Source of the DNA: Prevotella sp. CAG:732
GTDB taxonomy: Bacteria; Bacteroidota; Bacteroidia; Bacteroidales; Bacteroidaceae
DNA: 23,083 nucleotides
Assembly: GCA_000436035.1 (NCBI GenBank)
Contig: FR893264.1
Coordinates: 66,211-89,293, forward strand
Direction: 5' to 3'
Made by a program: the position numbers and the translations under genes. Positions 1-9,299 of the stretch are shown here, piece after piece; positions within the stretch are counted from its first letter, which is position 1; every line of letters starts with the position of its first letter. The notes beneath the pieces are model-generated. The model searched no databases. It worked only from the letters and a program-made list of their open reading frames with translations, and had not been told where the DNA came from.

Positions 1-852
1 GCCATACAGCAGGAATGGAGAACCATCGGATTTGCTCCTCAGAAGATGAACGTCAAGATCTTCGAGCGTTTCCGCACCGTCAATGATACTTTCTTTACCA
101 AGAAGGCTGAGTTCTTCAAGACACTCAAGTCTCTGTATGCAGAGAACCTCGAGAAGAAGAAGAAATTGGTGGAAAAGGCTCAGGAATTGGCTGACAGCAC
201 AGAGTGGAAGAAGACAGGCGACAAGCTCGTCGCTCTCCAAAAGGAATGGAAAGCTACCGGCATCGTACCTCGCAAACAAGGCGAACTGCTCTGGAAGAGC
301 TTCATGGAAGCTTGCAACAAGTTCTTCGATGCCCGCAACAAGGCTAACGCAGGAACAAGAAACACTGAGCGCACCAACCTGGACAAGAAGCGTGAGGTCA
401 TCAGCCAGTTGAAAGCCCTCTTGGAGAATCCTGTGGAGAACGCACAGCAAGCTCTCCAAAAGTTGACCGAGCAATACAACGCCATCGGTCATGTACCTTT
501 CAAGGACAAGGACGCACTCTATCAGGAGTATCACGAAGTACTCGACAAGATTTACAAGGAGTTGAACGTGAGCAACGCAAAGCGCCGCCTCAGCAACTTC
601 AAGAACAACCTGAAGAGCGTGACAGAGAAGGGCGGTGACGCATTGGACAGCGAGCGTAATCGCTTGCTTCGCCGTTACGACCAGTTGCGCAGCGACATCA
701 CCACCTACGAGAACAACCTCGGCTTCCTCAATGCAGCCAGCAAGAAGGGCAACAGTCTCGTAGAGGAAATGAACCGCAAGGTACAGAAGCTCAAGGACGA
801 GCTAGAACTCATCAAGCAAAAAATCAAAGCGATTGATGCTGAGAACAAATAA
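1..852 (+). CDS. DUF349 domain-containing protein, 5' end outside window
   Basis: The reading frame is open from base 1, so the gene starts upstream; the internal ATG at 46 is not the real start. At least three DUF349 repeats are visible by the recurring pattern W/Y..IG..P: QQEWRTIGFAPQK (near base 7), LQKEWKATGIVPRK (235-276) and EQYNAIGHVPFKDK (469-510). The protein is highly charged and mostly helical, and the last 70 residues look like a coiled coil rich in K, E and L. No signal peptide can be judged because the N-terminus is missing. DUF349 proteins are cytoplasmic and their role is not well established, so no function is assigned. The gene ends 60 bp before a strong hairpin terminator and converges on the thioredoxin-like gene. 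Confidence 0.9.
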   Translation, partial: AIQQEWRTIGFAPQKMNVKIFERFRTVNDTFFTKKAEFFKTLKSLYAENLEKKKKLVEKAQELADSTEWKKTGDKLVALQKEWKATGIVPRKQGELLWKSFMEACNKFFDARNKANAGTRNTERTNLDKKREVISQLKALLENPVENAQQALQKLTEQYNAIGHVPFKDKDALYQEYHEVLDKIYKELNVSNAKRRLSNFKNNLKSVTEKGGDALDSERNRLLRRYDQLRSDITTYENNLGFLNAASKKGNSLVEEMNRKVQKLKDELELIKQKIKAIDAENK

Positions 853-910
853 TTGATAAAGCAGTTGATGCCGAAACATCATTAGCAATCAATACTAAAA
901 TAAATATTAT

Positions 911-948
911 AAAATCCCCCTTGTAGGCGTTTCTACAAGGGGGATTTT
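911..948. terminator. Bidirectional intrinsic terminator between convergent genes
   Basis: A perfect 16-bp inverted repeat: AAAATCCCCCTTGTAG (911-926) and CTACAAGGGGGATTTT (933-948) with a 6-base loop. The stem ends in A/T runs on both sides, so it can end the DUF349 transcript (+) and the tlpA-side operon (-), whose stop codon lies at 971. Confidence 0.9.
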
Positions 949-970
949 TATGTCTTTCACTTTAAAGCTA

Positions 971-2395
971 TCAGTTACCATTGATGATTTCATCCAATTG
1001 CTCATGGAACTTCTCGTCACTTGGGCGAAAAGCATCCCCATTGGCAATAGTTCCATTTGCATTGATAACAAGGAAGCGAGGAATGCCTGATATGCCGTAT
1101 GCTTTTGATAAGGCTTTATGCTCTTCCTTACTCACGATGAACTGTTCCCACTGTGGCTTATCTTTGTCGAGTTTGTTCATCCATGCCTGCTTATTAGAAT
1201 CCATCGATATACTGATGAAACGTACCTTGTCATTGTCCTTGTATTCTTCCACCCTCTTTTCCAAGAAGGGAATCTCCTTGCAACAAGGACCACACCAAGT
1301 CGCCCAACAGTCAATATACAGTACCTTGCCACGGAAGTCTTTCAGATGATAGCTCTTGCCATCACGGTCGCTGAATGTGAAATCAGGAGCCTCCTTACCT
1401 TTCTTGATGGCTTTGATGGCGATAACCTTGTCTTGGTATTTTTTTATCAAGGTAGAATCACCGCCCGCCATCTCACAATATGACTTCCAAAACCTATCTA
1501 CATCAGCTATATCCTTACCATATGTCAATGTGTATTCTCCACAGTCATCCAAGAGCGCATGAAGCACCGTAGGATCGGTTACCTTTTCCTTGATTACCTG
1601 CATATAGGCAAGTCCGAAATCCGTCATATCCTTGCCAAAGCACTCATCCAACTTAGGATCCATACTTGCCCTCACCACACACTGTGGCAAATAATTGTAA
1701 AGACCTATCCAGTTGTTGATGTCTATCTGTGCCAACAAATCCTTTTGACGAGGATCTTTCTTCGCAATCAAACGAGTTAAGAAGTTGATGCGAGCCCCTT
1801 CATTCAACTGAGCCAAGAAACTACGCATCTCGACATCCTTTACCTTTTTCACTTCCTTCGCTAAAGTTTGGTAGCCATCTTCCAGCACCTTGATGGAATC
1901 CTGTCCAGCCAAGACTCGCTTCTCTCCTTCATAAGGGAAGAACACCTGATAATCATACAACTTTCCATAATGCTTCATAAAGTTGGAGGCTTCGGCATCC
2001 TTTCCCGAGAATGTCACCTCTGTATCTCCCTTCTTCTTCTCCACCTTCACTTGCAAGGTAGAACTAGGCTTGAGCATAAACTGCCATTCACTTCCATCAC
2101 CCAAGATAAGATAGGCCGGACAGAATGTTCGATCACCCAATCGCCTGGCATCATACGAGAACCGTCCCTTGTCATCAATTTGTAAACGGTCTTCCACGCC
2201 ATCAAACTGGTCCCCTCCTTTCTCCGGGTTATAAATGATATAAGCCTTCTTACTCAATGAACTGTCACAGATTTCTCCCTTGACCATCTGGGCAGTAGCC
2301 TTGAAGGCTGAACTTACCCAGATGATACTAGCGAGAGAGAGATATTTTATCAAATGCAAACATAAATTTCTCATAACTCCAACCAGATTATTCAT
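971..2395 (-). CDS. TlpA-like thioredoxin-fold protein (AhpC/TSA-Redoxin type), last gene of the susCD operon
   Basis: The protein has 474 residues. A hydrophobic export signal lies at about residues 14-36, ending in ATAQ. Residues 38-330 form a long N-terminal region of the DUF4369-like kind common in Bacteroidales TlpA proteins. The thioredoxin domain is at about 334-474 with WCGPC (Cys368, Cys371) and the cis-proline in GIPRF (Pro439). An extra Cys follows directly (WCGPCC), and another sits at 363. The family catalyses thiol-disulfide exchange in the periplasm; the partner is unknown. The ATG overlaps the end of susD by 8 bases (ATGAATAA), which suggests translational coupling. A second ATG seven codons in (base 2374) would give a more compact signal peptide and is a real alternative start. 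Its place after susD suggests a joint role in handling the imported substrate, which is inference. Confidence 0.88.
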   Translation of the reverse strand: MNNLVGVMRNLCLHLIKYLSLASIIWVSSAFKATAQMVKGEICDSSLSKKAYIIYNPEKGGDQFDGVEDRLQIDDKGRFSYDARRLGDRTFCPAYLILGDGSEWQFMLKPSSTLQVKVEKKKGDTEVTFSGKDAEASNFMKHYGKLYDYQVFFPYEGEKRVLAGQDSIKVLEDGYQTLAKEVKKVKDVEMRSFLAQLNEGARINFLTRLIAKKDPRQKDLLAQIDINNWIGLYNYLPQCVVRASMDPKLDECFGKDMTDFGLAYMQVIKEKVTDPTVLHALLDDCGEYTLTYGKDIADVDRFWKSYCEMAGGDSTLIKKYQDKVIAIKAIKKGKEAPDFTFSDRDGKSYHLKDFRGKVLYIDCWATWCGPCCKEIPFLEKRVEEYKDNDKVRFISISMDSNKQAWMNKLDKDKPQWEQFIVSKEEHKALSKAYGISGIPRFLVINANGTIANGDAFRPSDEKFHEQLDEIINGN

Positions 2396-3797
2396 AATTC
2401 AAATGAAACGAAGGATTTTTCTGCATCACGGTAGTTGGGAATGGGAAAATCCACAATTTGCTGTCAGGAGCGATGCTAAACTTCCCCAACTCGCCCAAGT
2501 CACGCACAAGAGTTTTCTTGTAAGCCTCCTCAGTATTCCACCTCTTTCGGTCGAAGAAGTTCATGTAGCTACCGATACACTCGATGGTCTTGGCACGTTG
2601 CAACAACTCCATCGCATCTTTCTCGTTGGAAGCAGTGAAAGTCTTATAATGCTCAGTATCTATTCGCTTCTCTCGTACCTTGTTAATCAAGTCCAATCCC
2701 TTCTGAATCTCTCCGGTACGGATGTAACATTCAGCAGCGAGATACATGATTTGCTCCACACGGAATCCCCAACCCGTGATGTAAGCTTGCTTGCCGTATG
2801 CTTCCAAACAGCCAGGAATGCCAGTGTCAGCCTCGCCATATTCAGCATCCCAAAAATCAGAATGATCTTTCAGATAGTCTCCAGGTTCAATCAAAGATAC
2901 CGTCTCTAAGCTCAACTGCTCATTCATAGGATAAGACCAGCTGTCGAGCATTGGCGAAATATACAAAATTGTGTTGCCATCATTAGGCAGCATCTTCCAT
3001 GCTCCACGCTCCAAGACAGAGCTCCTATCCTCTATTTGGTCATTATACGACAAAGCTTTCAAGGCATAAGGTAAGGCCTCAGCATATTTCTTCATCTGGA
3101 AGAGAATCATCGCCTTGATGGCATTGCCACCACACTTGGTGATACGGTTGATATTGCTCTTGTCGTAAAGAGCGGCAATGTTCTCGTCACTACAATCTTC
3201 GAGCATTTTGTCATAACATTCCTTCAAAGTAAGCTGTGGTTTGGTGTCAACAGCAGGATCGGTAGGATAAGCGATACCGCCAGCTCCATCAAGGGTAGCC
3301 TCATCATATTGCTTGGCATAGATGTTGGCAGCCAAGAAAAGATAGTAGGCACGAGTAATCTCAGCCTCCGCCTTGATGGCAGGCTTCAAGTTGTCATTTC
3401 CTTGCGCAGCGTCTATCTTCGACAAGAGCACGTTCATCGTATTCACCTGTCCATAAACATTGGAATAGAAATCATCGTTGGTATTGAGCTTGGCTCTATC
3501 TGTGCCTTCATCTAAGGCGAGATAGGCATAATCGAGCGTATTCTTCATCTTGAGTTTTTCCTCCAATGTCGCATTGAAACTTGTTCCGTAAGTCTCATTG
3601 ACCACGATGCCAAGAAAGGTATTTGGATCATCGTAAAGAATCTTTGTATTCAGGAGCAATTCTAGCTCAGATGTCTTTTCGAGGGTTGACTTTCCTTCTG
3701 GTACGATATCCAAGTCGCCACAAGAACAGAGAAGCAATGATGCCACAACACCTGTCATCAACCATTGCTTGCCACCTTTAATATTTAATATCTTCAT
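2388..3797 (-). CDS. SusD/RagB family nutrient-binding outer membrane lipoprotein
   Basis: The protein has 469 residues. It starts with a lipoprotein signal peptide; the best lipobox is LCSC with the modified Cys at residue 26, followed by GDLDIVPEG, typical of SusD proteins. The helical TPR-rich N-terminal half includes TRAYYLFLAANIYAKQY, and the C-terminal half has the usual run EQIMYLAAECYIRTG and IWPFP-like IFPFPT near the end. SusD proteins sit on the cell surface as a lid on the SusC barrel and capture the ligand. It lies 12 bases after susC and overlaps the next gene by 8 bases. The substrate cannot be read from the sequence: no glycoside hydrolase, peptidase or sulfatase gene is adjacent. 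Confidence 0.93.
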   Translation of the reverse strand: MKILNIKGGKQWLMTGVVASLLLCSCGDLDIVPEGKSTLEKTSELELLLNTKILYDDPNTFLGIVVNETYGTSFNATLEEKLKMKNTLDYAYLALDEGTDRAKLNTNDDFYSNVYGQVNTMNVLLSKIDAAQGNDNLKPAIKAEAEITRAYYLFLAANIYAKQYDEATLDGAGGIAYPTDPAVDTKPQLTLKECYDKMLEDCSDENIAALYDKSNINRITKCGGNAIKAMILFQMKKYAEALPYALKALSYNDQIEDRSSVLERGAWKMLPNDGNTILYISPMLDSWSYPMNEQLSLETVSLIEPGDYLKDHSDFWDAEYGEADTGIPGCLEAYGKQAYITGWGFRVEQIMYLAAECYIRTGEIQKGLDLINKVREKRIDTEHYKTFTASNEKDAMELLQRAKTIECIGSYMNFFDRKRWNTEEAYKKTLVRDLGELGKFSIAPDSKLWIFPFPTTVMQKNPSFHLNYE

Positions 3798-3809
3798 TGT
3801 TGTCTTCTT

Positions 3810-6800
3810 TTAGAAATTTACGTTTAAGCTGAATGTATAACTCTTAGGTATTTTTGGACTGACAGTTCCCCCCAAAGGATCCACACGCTCAGGGTCGATG
3901 CCCTTCTTGTTTCTCACCCAAGTGAACCCATTGGTCATCTGCAATCTCAGATTGATGCCTTCCAACTTCAAGAGACGGCAGATATTGGATGGGAAGCGAT
4001 AACCCAAAGTCAGCGTTCTTAGCTTCATGTAATCGGCATGATCCACCGTCTGGTCATTGTACTTCACCTCATCATCAGGAATATACATCTGCGACATCAT
4101 ATAGCCATTGCCAAACATGGTCTTGCGTTCCTCTTCCGAAGCTCGCCAATAGTTGAGATAACAACGAGGTGCGGTAGAACCATAATTATAAGAAGTAGAT
4201 GTGCTCCATTCATCTCCATTGGCACGGAAATAATGTCCACCATACCATACAAACGAACCACTTAAAGAGAAGCCCTTGTAAGTGATGGTTGGGGTGAACG
4301 AACCAGACCAAGTTGGGTCGAGAGAACCACAATATTTCACATCATCTACCGTGAAGGTTGGATTCCAAATGTCATCACTTGACACAGTACCATCAGCCTT
4401 CTTCCAGAACATCTGCTGATAACCTTCTTCATTGGTCTCCAAATGGTCGAAGGCGAATGAGTACAACGAATTGACAGGATCACCCTCATGGAATTCATCC
4501 AAGGCATAGTATCCACTTGTAGGCACATGGTTGAGCTTGACTATCTTATTCTTGTTATAAGCCAAAGTCATATCGAGTGTGAAGCCCAACTGGTCACGTG
4601 AACGAGCATGAAGAATGTCGGCACTCAATTGCAATTCCATACCATTATTCAGCGTCTTGGCATTGTTGGTGTAGAGACTTTCCCATCCTGTCGTTGGATC
4701 GAGGTCGATATTAGCCAAGACATCAGAACCCATCTTGCGATATACATCAAAGGTTCCCGTCAAGCGATGCTTCAATACCGAGAAATCAAAACCGAAGTTC
4801 CAAGAGGTAGTCTTCTCCCAACGCAACTGGTCGTTTGGTGGAGTATTCAGTGTAGCTTTCTTCTCGCCTGTGATGGAATTCGTTCTGATTCTTGCCGTCA
4901 AGTAAGAGGAATAGCTGGAATTGATGTTACCAGTTACACCATAGCTGAAACGAAGTTTCAACATATCGAGCCACTTGGCATCTTTCATAAACTGCTCGTT
5001 GTGGAGATTCCAACCTGTACCCACTGACCAAAGTGGACGGTTGCGGAACTTAGGATCTGCACCAAACAAGTCGGTCTTATCCACACGATAGCTAGCACTC
5101 AGAGAGTATCTTCCATCGTATGTATAGTTGGCTGTTGCATAATAGGATTTATAGCGATGCTTCTCATGTGTACTTTTTGCCACATCGCTCGCAGAAAAAT
5201 AATACTCAGGTGAATAGAGATTACCCAAGTCGGTTGACTTCAAGGTACTCAAGGCTGAGAAATTTACCAAGCCAGTACTATTGGTCAAGGTCTGTTCATC
5301 ATAGCCATAGAACTGGTTGGTAGTGCTACGACTAAATGTCTGGCGATACTCATATCCCGCAATAGCACTGACAGCATGCTTTTTGGCAAAAGTCTTGTCG
5401 TAAGTAGCCTGGACACGGAAAGTGAGATAATTACCCTCGTTAGACTTGACAGTCATCAAACCTCCATCCGGTATGTAATGCTTGCCCTCATAACTGAACA
5501 AGTTGTAGTTATGACGGACAATATAGCTATCAGCTTCAAGCATCTTCTCGCTTCTTCCTGAAATATCCTCATACTGGAACATACCACTCAATTTCAGTCC
5601 ATCAATAGGCTTTAAATTAGCATGGATGTAAGAGCGAGTATAAGTCTCACGACTCTTCGTATAATTCAAGAACAGATCGTCCACAGGGGAGAAGCCTTCA
5701 TCTTTCAAACCCAGCGAAGCATCAGAAAGGGATGGCTCATCAAGAGCTACGGCAGCCATCAATCTCGCTGGAGTTCCGTCTGCGTTATACATACTCTGAT
5801 AAGGATAGAATGAACTATAACTATTAAACTCACCTATTTCATTGGTGTGCATCTTAGAACGATTATTGTTGAGTGCCACTCCAAAATCCATGTCTATCCA
5901 CTTAGCTGGTTCAAGTTTACCCACATATTGCAAAGACAAAGTATTATCATATTGCTGTTTTTTGCTGGTATCATCACCATGCCAATCTACGATAACACTA
6001 GAGTTCAAATACTTTCCCTTAGTGCGGATAGACAGGTTGTATTGCTGCTGCAAACGATTTTGGAGCATCAGATCACTCCATTCATCCATATAATTGTTTT
6101 GACCCCATTGGTTGACAGTCTGCTTATAGTCGGCATCCGAAACCTCTCCTCTATAATGCCTTACCATCAATTGTGTCATCGGATCCATCAATCTACCACG
6201 CTTGTCGTATTGTCTCAAAAGATTATTGAAGGCAGAACTTCTCTGCTTCATCCATTCGAAGTTGTATTGTTCCAGCTCCAACATTTCAGAAGCATTGCAA
6301 AAATCCAAGGAACTGTAGTCGGTCTTGTTGGTGGAAGTGATGTCGGCATTGAAGTCGATTGACAACTTTTCTGTCTGTGCCTTTTTGGTGGTAATGACAA
6401 TCACACCATTCGATGCTCTAGCTCCATAAACAGCCACTGCGGCTGCATCCTTCAATACCGTTATCTTGTCAACCTCATACTTGTTGACATCATCTAGCGT
6501 TCCACTAATAGGCAGTCCATCTACAACTATCAAAGGACTGGAATTAGCTTTCAAGGTTCCCACACCACGGATGGTTAATCCACTGGAATATCCATTGTCA
6601 TAATTGACCAATCCCGCCACTTTACCTTCCAAGCTCTGTTGCAAGTTTGACAGATAACGGTCGTTGATGTCCTTGGAAGAAATCACCTGAAAAGAACCCG
6701 TGGCATTCTCTTTCTTCAAAGTTTGATAACCTGTTACGACGACATCATTCAGTTGTCTGGAATCATCCTCCATGATAATGGTAACATGCTTATATGAAGC

Positions 6801-7313
6801 CTTTCTTTGAAATGATTTCATGCCCAAATAAGAGTATTCCAACATAGCATTCTGAGGAATATCACTCATGGCATACTCGCCATTTTCATCAGTGACAGCT
6901 CCTAATTTCAAACCCATCACCTTGACAGAGACACCCGCAAGAGGTTGACCATAACTATCAAGAAGCTGTCCGCTTACTCGATGCAAGGAAGCATCATCCT
7001 GTTGGTTTTTCTTTACCACTCTGATCATCTTACCATCCACCTTAGATGTATAAGGCGTGGAAGCCAAGAGCATTTCCACAGCCTGAGGCGCAGCTTGCTG
7101 ATTGATTTCCGTAGTTACCTTGTAAGTTTTCAGTAAGTCATAATTGTAATTCACTTTGTAATACCCCGATTGCTTCTCCAACGAATAAAGCGCTGAAGGC
7201 AAAGGCATCTGCACACATTTCATGGTTATCTTGTTGCCCTACGCCATCATCTGGATAGCCAAGAGCAACAACAATAAGCACGAAAAGACTCTCTTACTCT
7301 GTTTCTTTTCCAT
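3810..7313 (-). CDS. SusC/RagA family TonB-linked outer membrane transporter with STN domain, interrupted by an in-frame TAG after the signal peptide
   Basis: From the ATG at 7313 the frame encodes a signal peptide ending in IQMMA, then TAG (7241-7239), then GNKIT and 1,137 uninterrupted codons from the ATG at 7223 to the stop at 3810. Numbering from the 7223 Met: STN (secretin/TonB short N-terminal) domain 1-72, carboxypeptidase-regulatory-like domain 81-152, TonB-box-like DVVVTGYQ 160-167, plug with VVDGLPISG and the LKDAAAVAVYGARASNGV signature, then the beta barrel ending in the usual terminal Phe (SLNVNF). The STN domain is the part that contacts FecR anti-sigma factors, and fecR is the next gene upstream. 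As written, only the 7223 start could give a full product, and it would lack a signal peptide and stay in the cytoplasm. The gene may be a fresh pseudogene, a sequence error, or read through. Family assignment is secure; functionality is not. Confidence 0.9.
7239..7313 (-). other. Severed signal-peptide reading frame of SusC, ending in TAG
   Basis: A 24-codon frame starting MEKKQSKRVFSC, followed by a run of Leu and IQMMA, then TAG. It has a basic n-region, a hydrophobic core and an A-type cleavage site, as expected for a SusC signal peptide. It is in the same frame as the transporter (7313 minus 7223 is 90). SusC mature ends of this kind usually begin with Gln after Ala, so a single CAG to TAG change would explain the stop. 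Confidence 0.85.
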
Positions 7314-7360
7314 AACTTTTCAATATTAATTGACCTAATAATAATTCTCTCTTATTGCTA

Positions 7361-7389
7361 AAGACGTGGTCTTTCGCAAAAGGGGACAC
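7361..7389 (-). promoter_or_regulatory. Candidate ECF-sigma promoter of susC
   Basis: On the minus strand, GTGTCCCCT (7389-7381) is followed about 15 bases later by CGTCTT (7366-7361), 48 bases before the susC ATG. CGTC is a common -10 core for ECF sigma factors, and the 224-bp gap between fecR and susC is where the sigma-dependent promoter of such loci normally lies. No TAnnTTTG box fits as well here. The -35 assignment is weak. Confidence 0.35.
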
Positions 7390-7537
7390 AAAAAGTCATA
7401 GGAAATAAGGAAAAAGTTACTTTTTGACTCAAAAAGCCAACTATTCCACATCAATAACGAATATTTTTCGCATAAAACAACAATCATATATCAGAAACTC
7501 ATGAGTTGTCAGTACGACAGGAACTTCTTCGTACAAG

Positions 7538-8587
7538 CTATCTCACTAAAAGTTCCTGTTTCAACTTGACAACCTGTATTCCTTCCAATTCATTCAGTTG
7601 TCGAACCACTTCCTCCAAGGAAAGCTTACGCTCTGCCACGAAATGCACTTGAGTTTGCAGACAGTTTTTATTTTCAAAAACCACCTTAACATGATACCAT
7701 CTACCAAGTTCTTTCATCACATCCACCAAAGCAACCTCATGGAAATAAAAAAGTCCACTCTTTCTCTGGACCAAAGGATAAGTATCAACATCCGTGACAT
7801 CAAAACCATCGCCTGACAAAGTTGCCATTTGGTTAGGCTTCAAGACTAAAGAAGAAGACTCCCCCTTTTGTCTGACAGCCACACATCCCGAAACCAACGT
7901 CACTTGAGCCGGTTTCCCGATATATGCTTTAATACCAAAAGCTGTTCCCAAATCCGTAGCTATCAAGTTGGCTGCTTCTACAATGAATGGGCACTTGGCA
8001 TTATGCCTTACTTCAAAATATCCCTCACCCTGCAACTGTACCTTGCGTTCCTTACCAGCGAAATGCTTAGGATAAAGCAAACTGCTCTCAGCATTAAGCC
8101 ACACCTTGGTACCATCACTCAGCACCAAATGTCTGTCTTCACCTCTGCCCGTTTCAGCCACCAAGATTTCATTAGCAGCAACTTGTCTATCCTCTTGCTC
8201 AGACTTATCCTCAGAATCACCATGAGAAGAGTCCTTACGAACTACAGATTTTGTATCTGAGGAAGTTTCAGAAGAAAACTCAGTCTTTGCCCTTTGCACA
8301 ACAACAGACGAGTCGTCTTTCCTACCATTGAAAAAGAAAACAAAGGCTATCACTACGACAGCAGCAATAGATATGGCAACTTTCAAGAAAGATGTCATAT
8401 CGATGCTGCGAGCACTTTTTTCCTCATCCGAATGACGAAGCTCAGCCTTTTCTTGCAAGCCCATTTGCTGGCTCATAGCCTTCCAAGCCATGTCCACATC
8501 AGGAGCCTCTACATCCATGCGATTCAATGCGCTTCGTATGTCGCCTTGCTCTTCTGTCGTAGCTTGCCAATCTGCATCAAGCTTCAT
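7538..8587 (-). CDS. FecR family anti-sigma factor (transmembrane)
   Basis: The protein has 349 residues. A cytoplasmic N-terminal part (1-65, including the acidic DVEAPDVDMAWKAM stretch) would bind the sigma factor. One membrane span lies at about 66-86 (LKVAISIAAVVVIAFVFFF). A polar, Ser/Asp-rich linker (90-140) leads to the periplasmic FecR domain (about 143-245, with LSDGTKVWLNAESSLLYP and VQLQGEGYFEV) and a C-terminal DUF4974 domain (about 276-345, with LSLEEVVRQLNEL). Known of the family: the periplasmic part senses the STN domain of the partner transporter and passes the signal to the ECF sigma factor. Gene order sigma, fecR, susC fits this. A gap of 102 bases separates it from the sigma gene. 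Confidence 0.92.
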   Translation of the reverse strand: MKLDADWQATTEEQGDIRSALNRMDVEAPDVDMAWKAMSQQMGLQEKAELRHSDEEKSARSIDMTSFLKVAISIAAVVVIAFVFFFNGRKDDSSVVVQRAKTEFSSETSSDTKSVVRKDSSHGDSEDKSEQEDRQVAANEILVAETGRGEDRHLVLSDGTKVWLNAESSLLYPKHFAGKERKVQLQGEGYFEVRHNAKCPFIVEAANLIATDLGTAFGIKAYIGKPAQVTLVSGCVAVRQKGESSSLVLKPNQMATLSGDGFDVTDVDTYPLVQRKSGLFYFHEVALVDVMKELGRWYHVKVVFENKNCLQTQVHFVAERKLSLEEVVRQLNELEGIQVVKLKQELLVR

Positions 8588-8689
8588 ATTGTTTTCTTTG
8601 CCTATGATACCTTATTATAATATATGTATGAAATACTATGATAAAAGAAGTCTGTCTAAAATTCTCCCTCCTACAACTTTCCAATTTCT

Positions 8690-9244
8690 CTAGAGGTCTA
8701 ATAAAAAGACGAAGAAAAAGAGAAAGGGGGACAGGAATCCCTCTTTTTTAAGCTTTGTTCTCAATTCTTTCAAAGCCCTGAACAGTTGTTTTTTGATTCC
8801 TTCTACAGAAATGCCCACTATCTCGGCTGCCTCTTTATAGGATTTACGCTTACGGTAGCACAAATCAAGTATCAACCTTGTTTTCTCTGGCATCTGCTGC
8901 AAGACTTTCTCCACCCACAAGATTCTTTCCTCACGCATTTCCCAAGACGCATCACATACATCCATTAAATTCTTCATCTCTTCTATAGGAATCTCTGAAT
9001 ATCTAGAACTTTGCCGGTATTTATCGAGAGCCTTGTTTTTTGTACTCACAAAAATATAGCCCCTCACTTTGTCGGGTGAAATATCACGATGTTGATTCCA
9101 TATCGACAAGAAGACATCACTCACAACATCTTGGGCAGCTTGCGCCTCTCCCAGAATATCGTAAGCAAGATAAAACAGTTGAGTATGCATCTCCTTAAAC
9201 AAAGTCTCAAACTGTTTTGAGGTTATGATGTCTATCTCACTCAT
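8690..9244 (-). CDS. RNA polymerase ECF sigma factor (FecI-like, Bacteroidetes expansion type)
   Basis: The frame is open from 9298, but the first 18 codons would run into the tRNA terminator, so the ATG at 9244 (MSEIDIITSKQF) is chosen, giving 184 residues. Region 2 is at about 10-75 (LFYLAYDILGEAQAAQDVVSDVFLSIW is the core) and region 4 at about 118-168 with a helix-turn-helix (SYKEAAEIVGISVEGIKKQL). Regions 3 and 1.1 are absent, as in ECF factors. It should direct RNA polymerase to the susC promoter when released by the neighbouring FecR. The C-terminus is very hydrophobic (FLSPFLFFFVFLLDL). Only about 16 bases separate the T-run of the tRNA terminator from the ATG, so it has little room for its own promoter. 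Confidence 0.92.
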   Translation of the reverse strand: MSEIDIITSKQFETLFKEMHTQLFYLAYDILGEAQAAQDVVSDVFLSIWNQHRDISPDKVRGYIFVSTKNKALDKYRQSSRYSEIPIEEMKNLMDVCDASWEMREERILWVEKVLQQMPEKTRLILDLCYRKRKSYKEAAEIVGISVEGIKKQLFRALKELRTKLKKEGFLSPFLFFFVFLLDL

Positions 9245-9259
9245 ATTTTGGCCAATAAC

Positions 9260-9290
9260 AAAAAAAGCATCTTTCGGTTTGAAAGATGCT
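9260..9290 (-). terminator. Intrinsic terminator of the downstream tRNA-Gln copy
   Basis: On the minus strand a 10-bp perfect stem (AGCATCTTTC with GAAAGATGCT, loop of 5) is followed by seven T residues (9266-9260). It starts 9 bases after the tRNA 3' end and ends just before the sigma factor ATG at 9244. Confidence 0.85.
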
Positions 9291-9299
9291 CTCATCAAG

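Noticed and set aside
46..852. DUF349 gene starting at the ATG at 46
   Set aside because: The frame is open to base 1 and the upstream codons (QQEWRTIGFAP) belong to a DUF349 repeat, so the gene is cut by the window edge.
7512..7559. Inverted repeats at the 3' end of fecR (GTACGA/TCGTAC and a 10-bp pair ACAGGAACTT/AAGTTCCTGT)
   Set aside because: The two pairings exclude each other, one arm lies in coding sequence and no T-run follows, so a terminator or operator cannot be supported.
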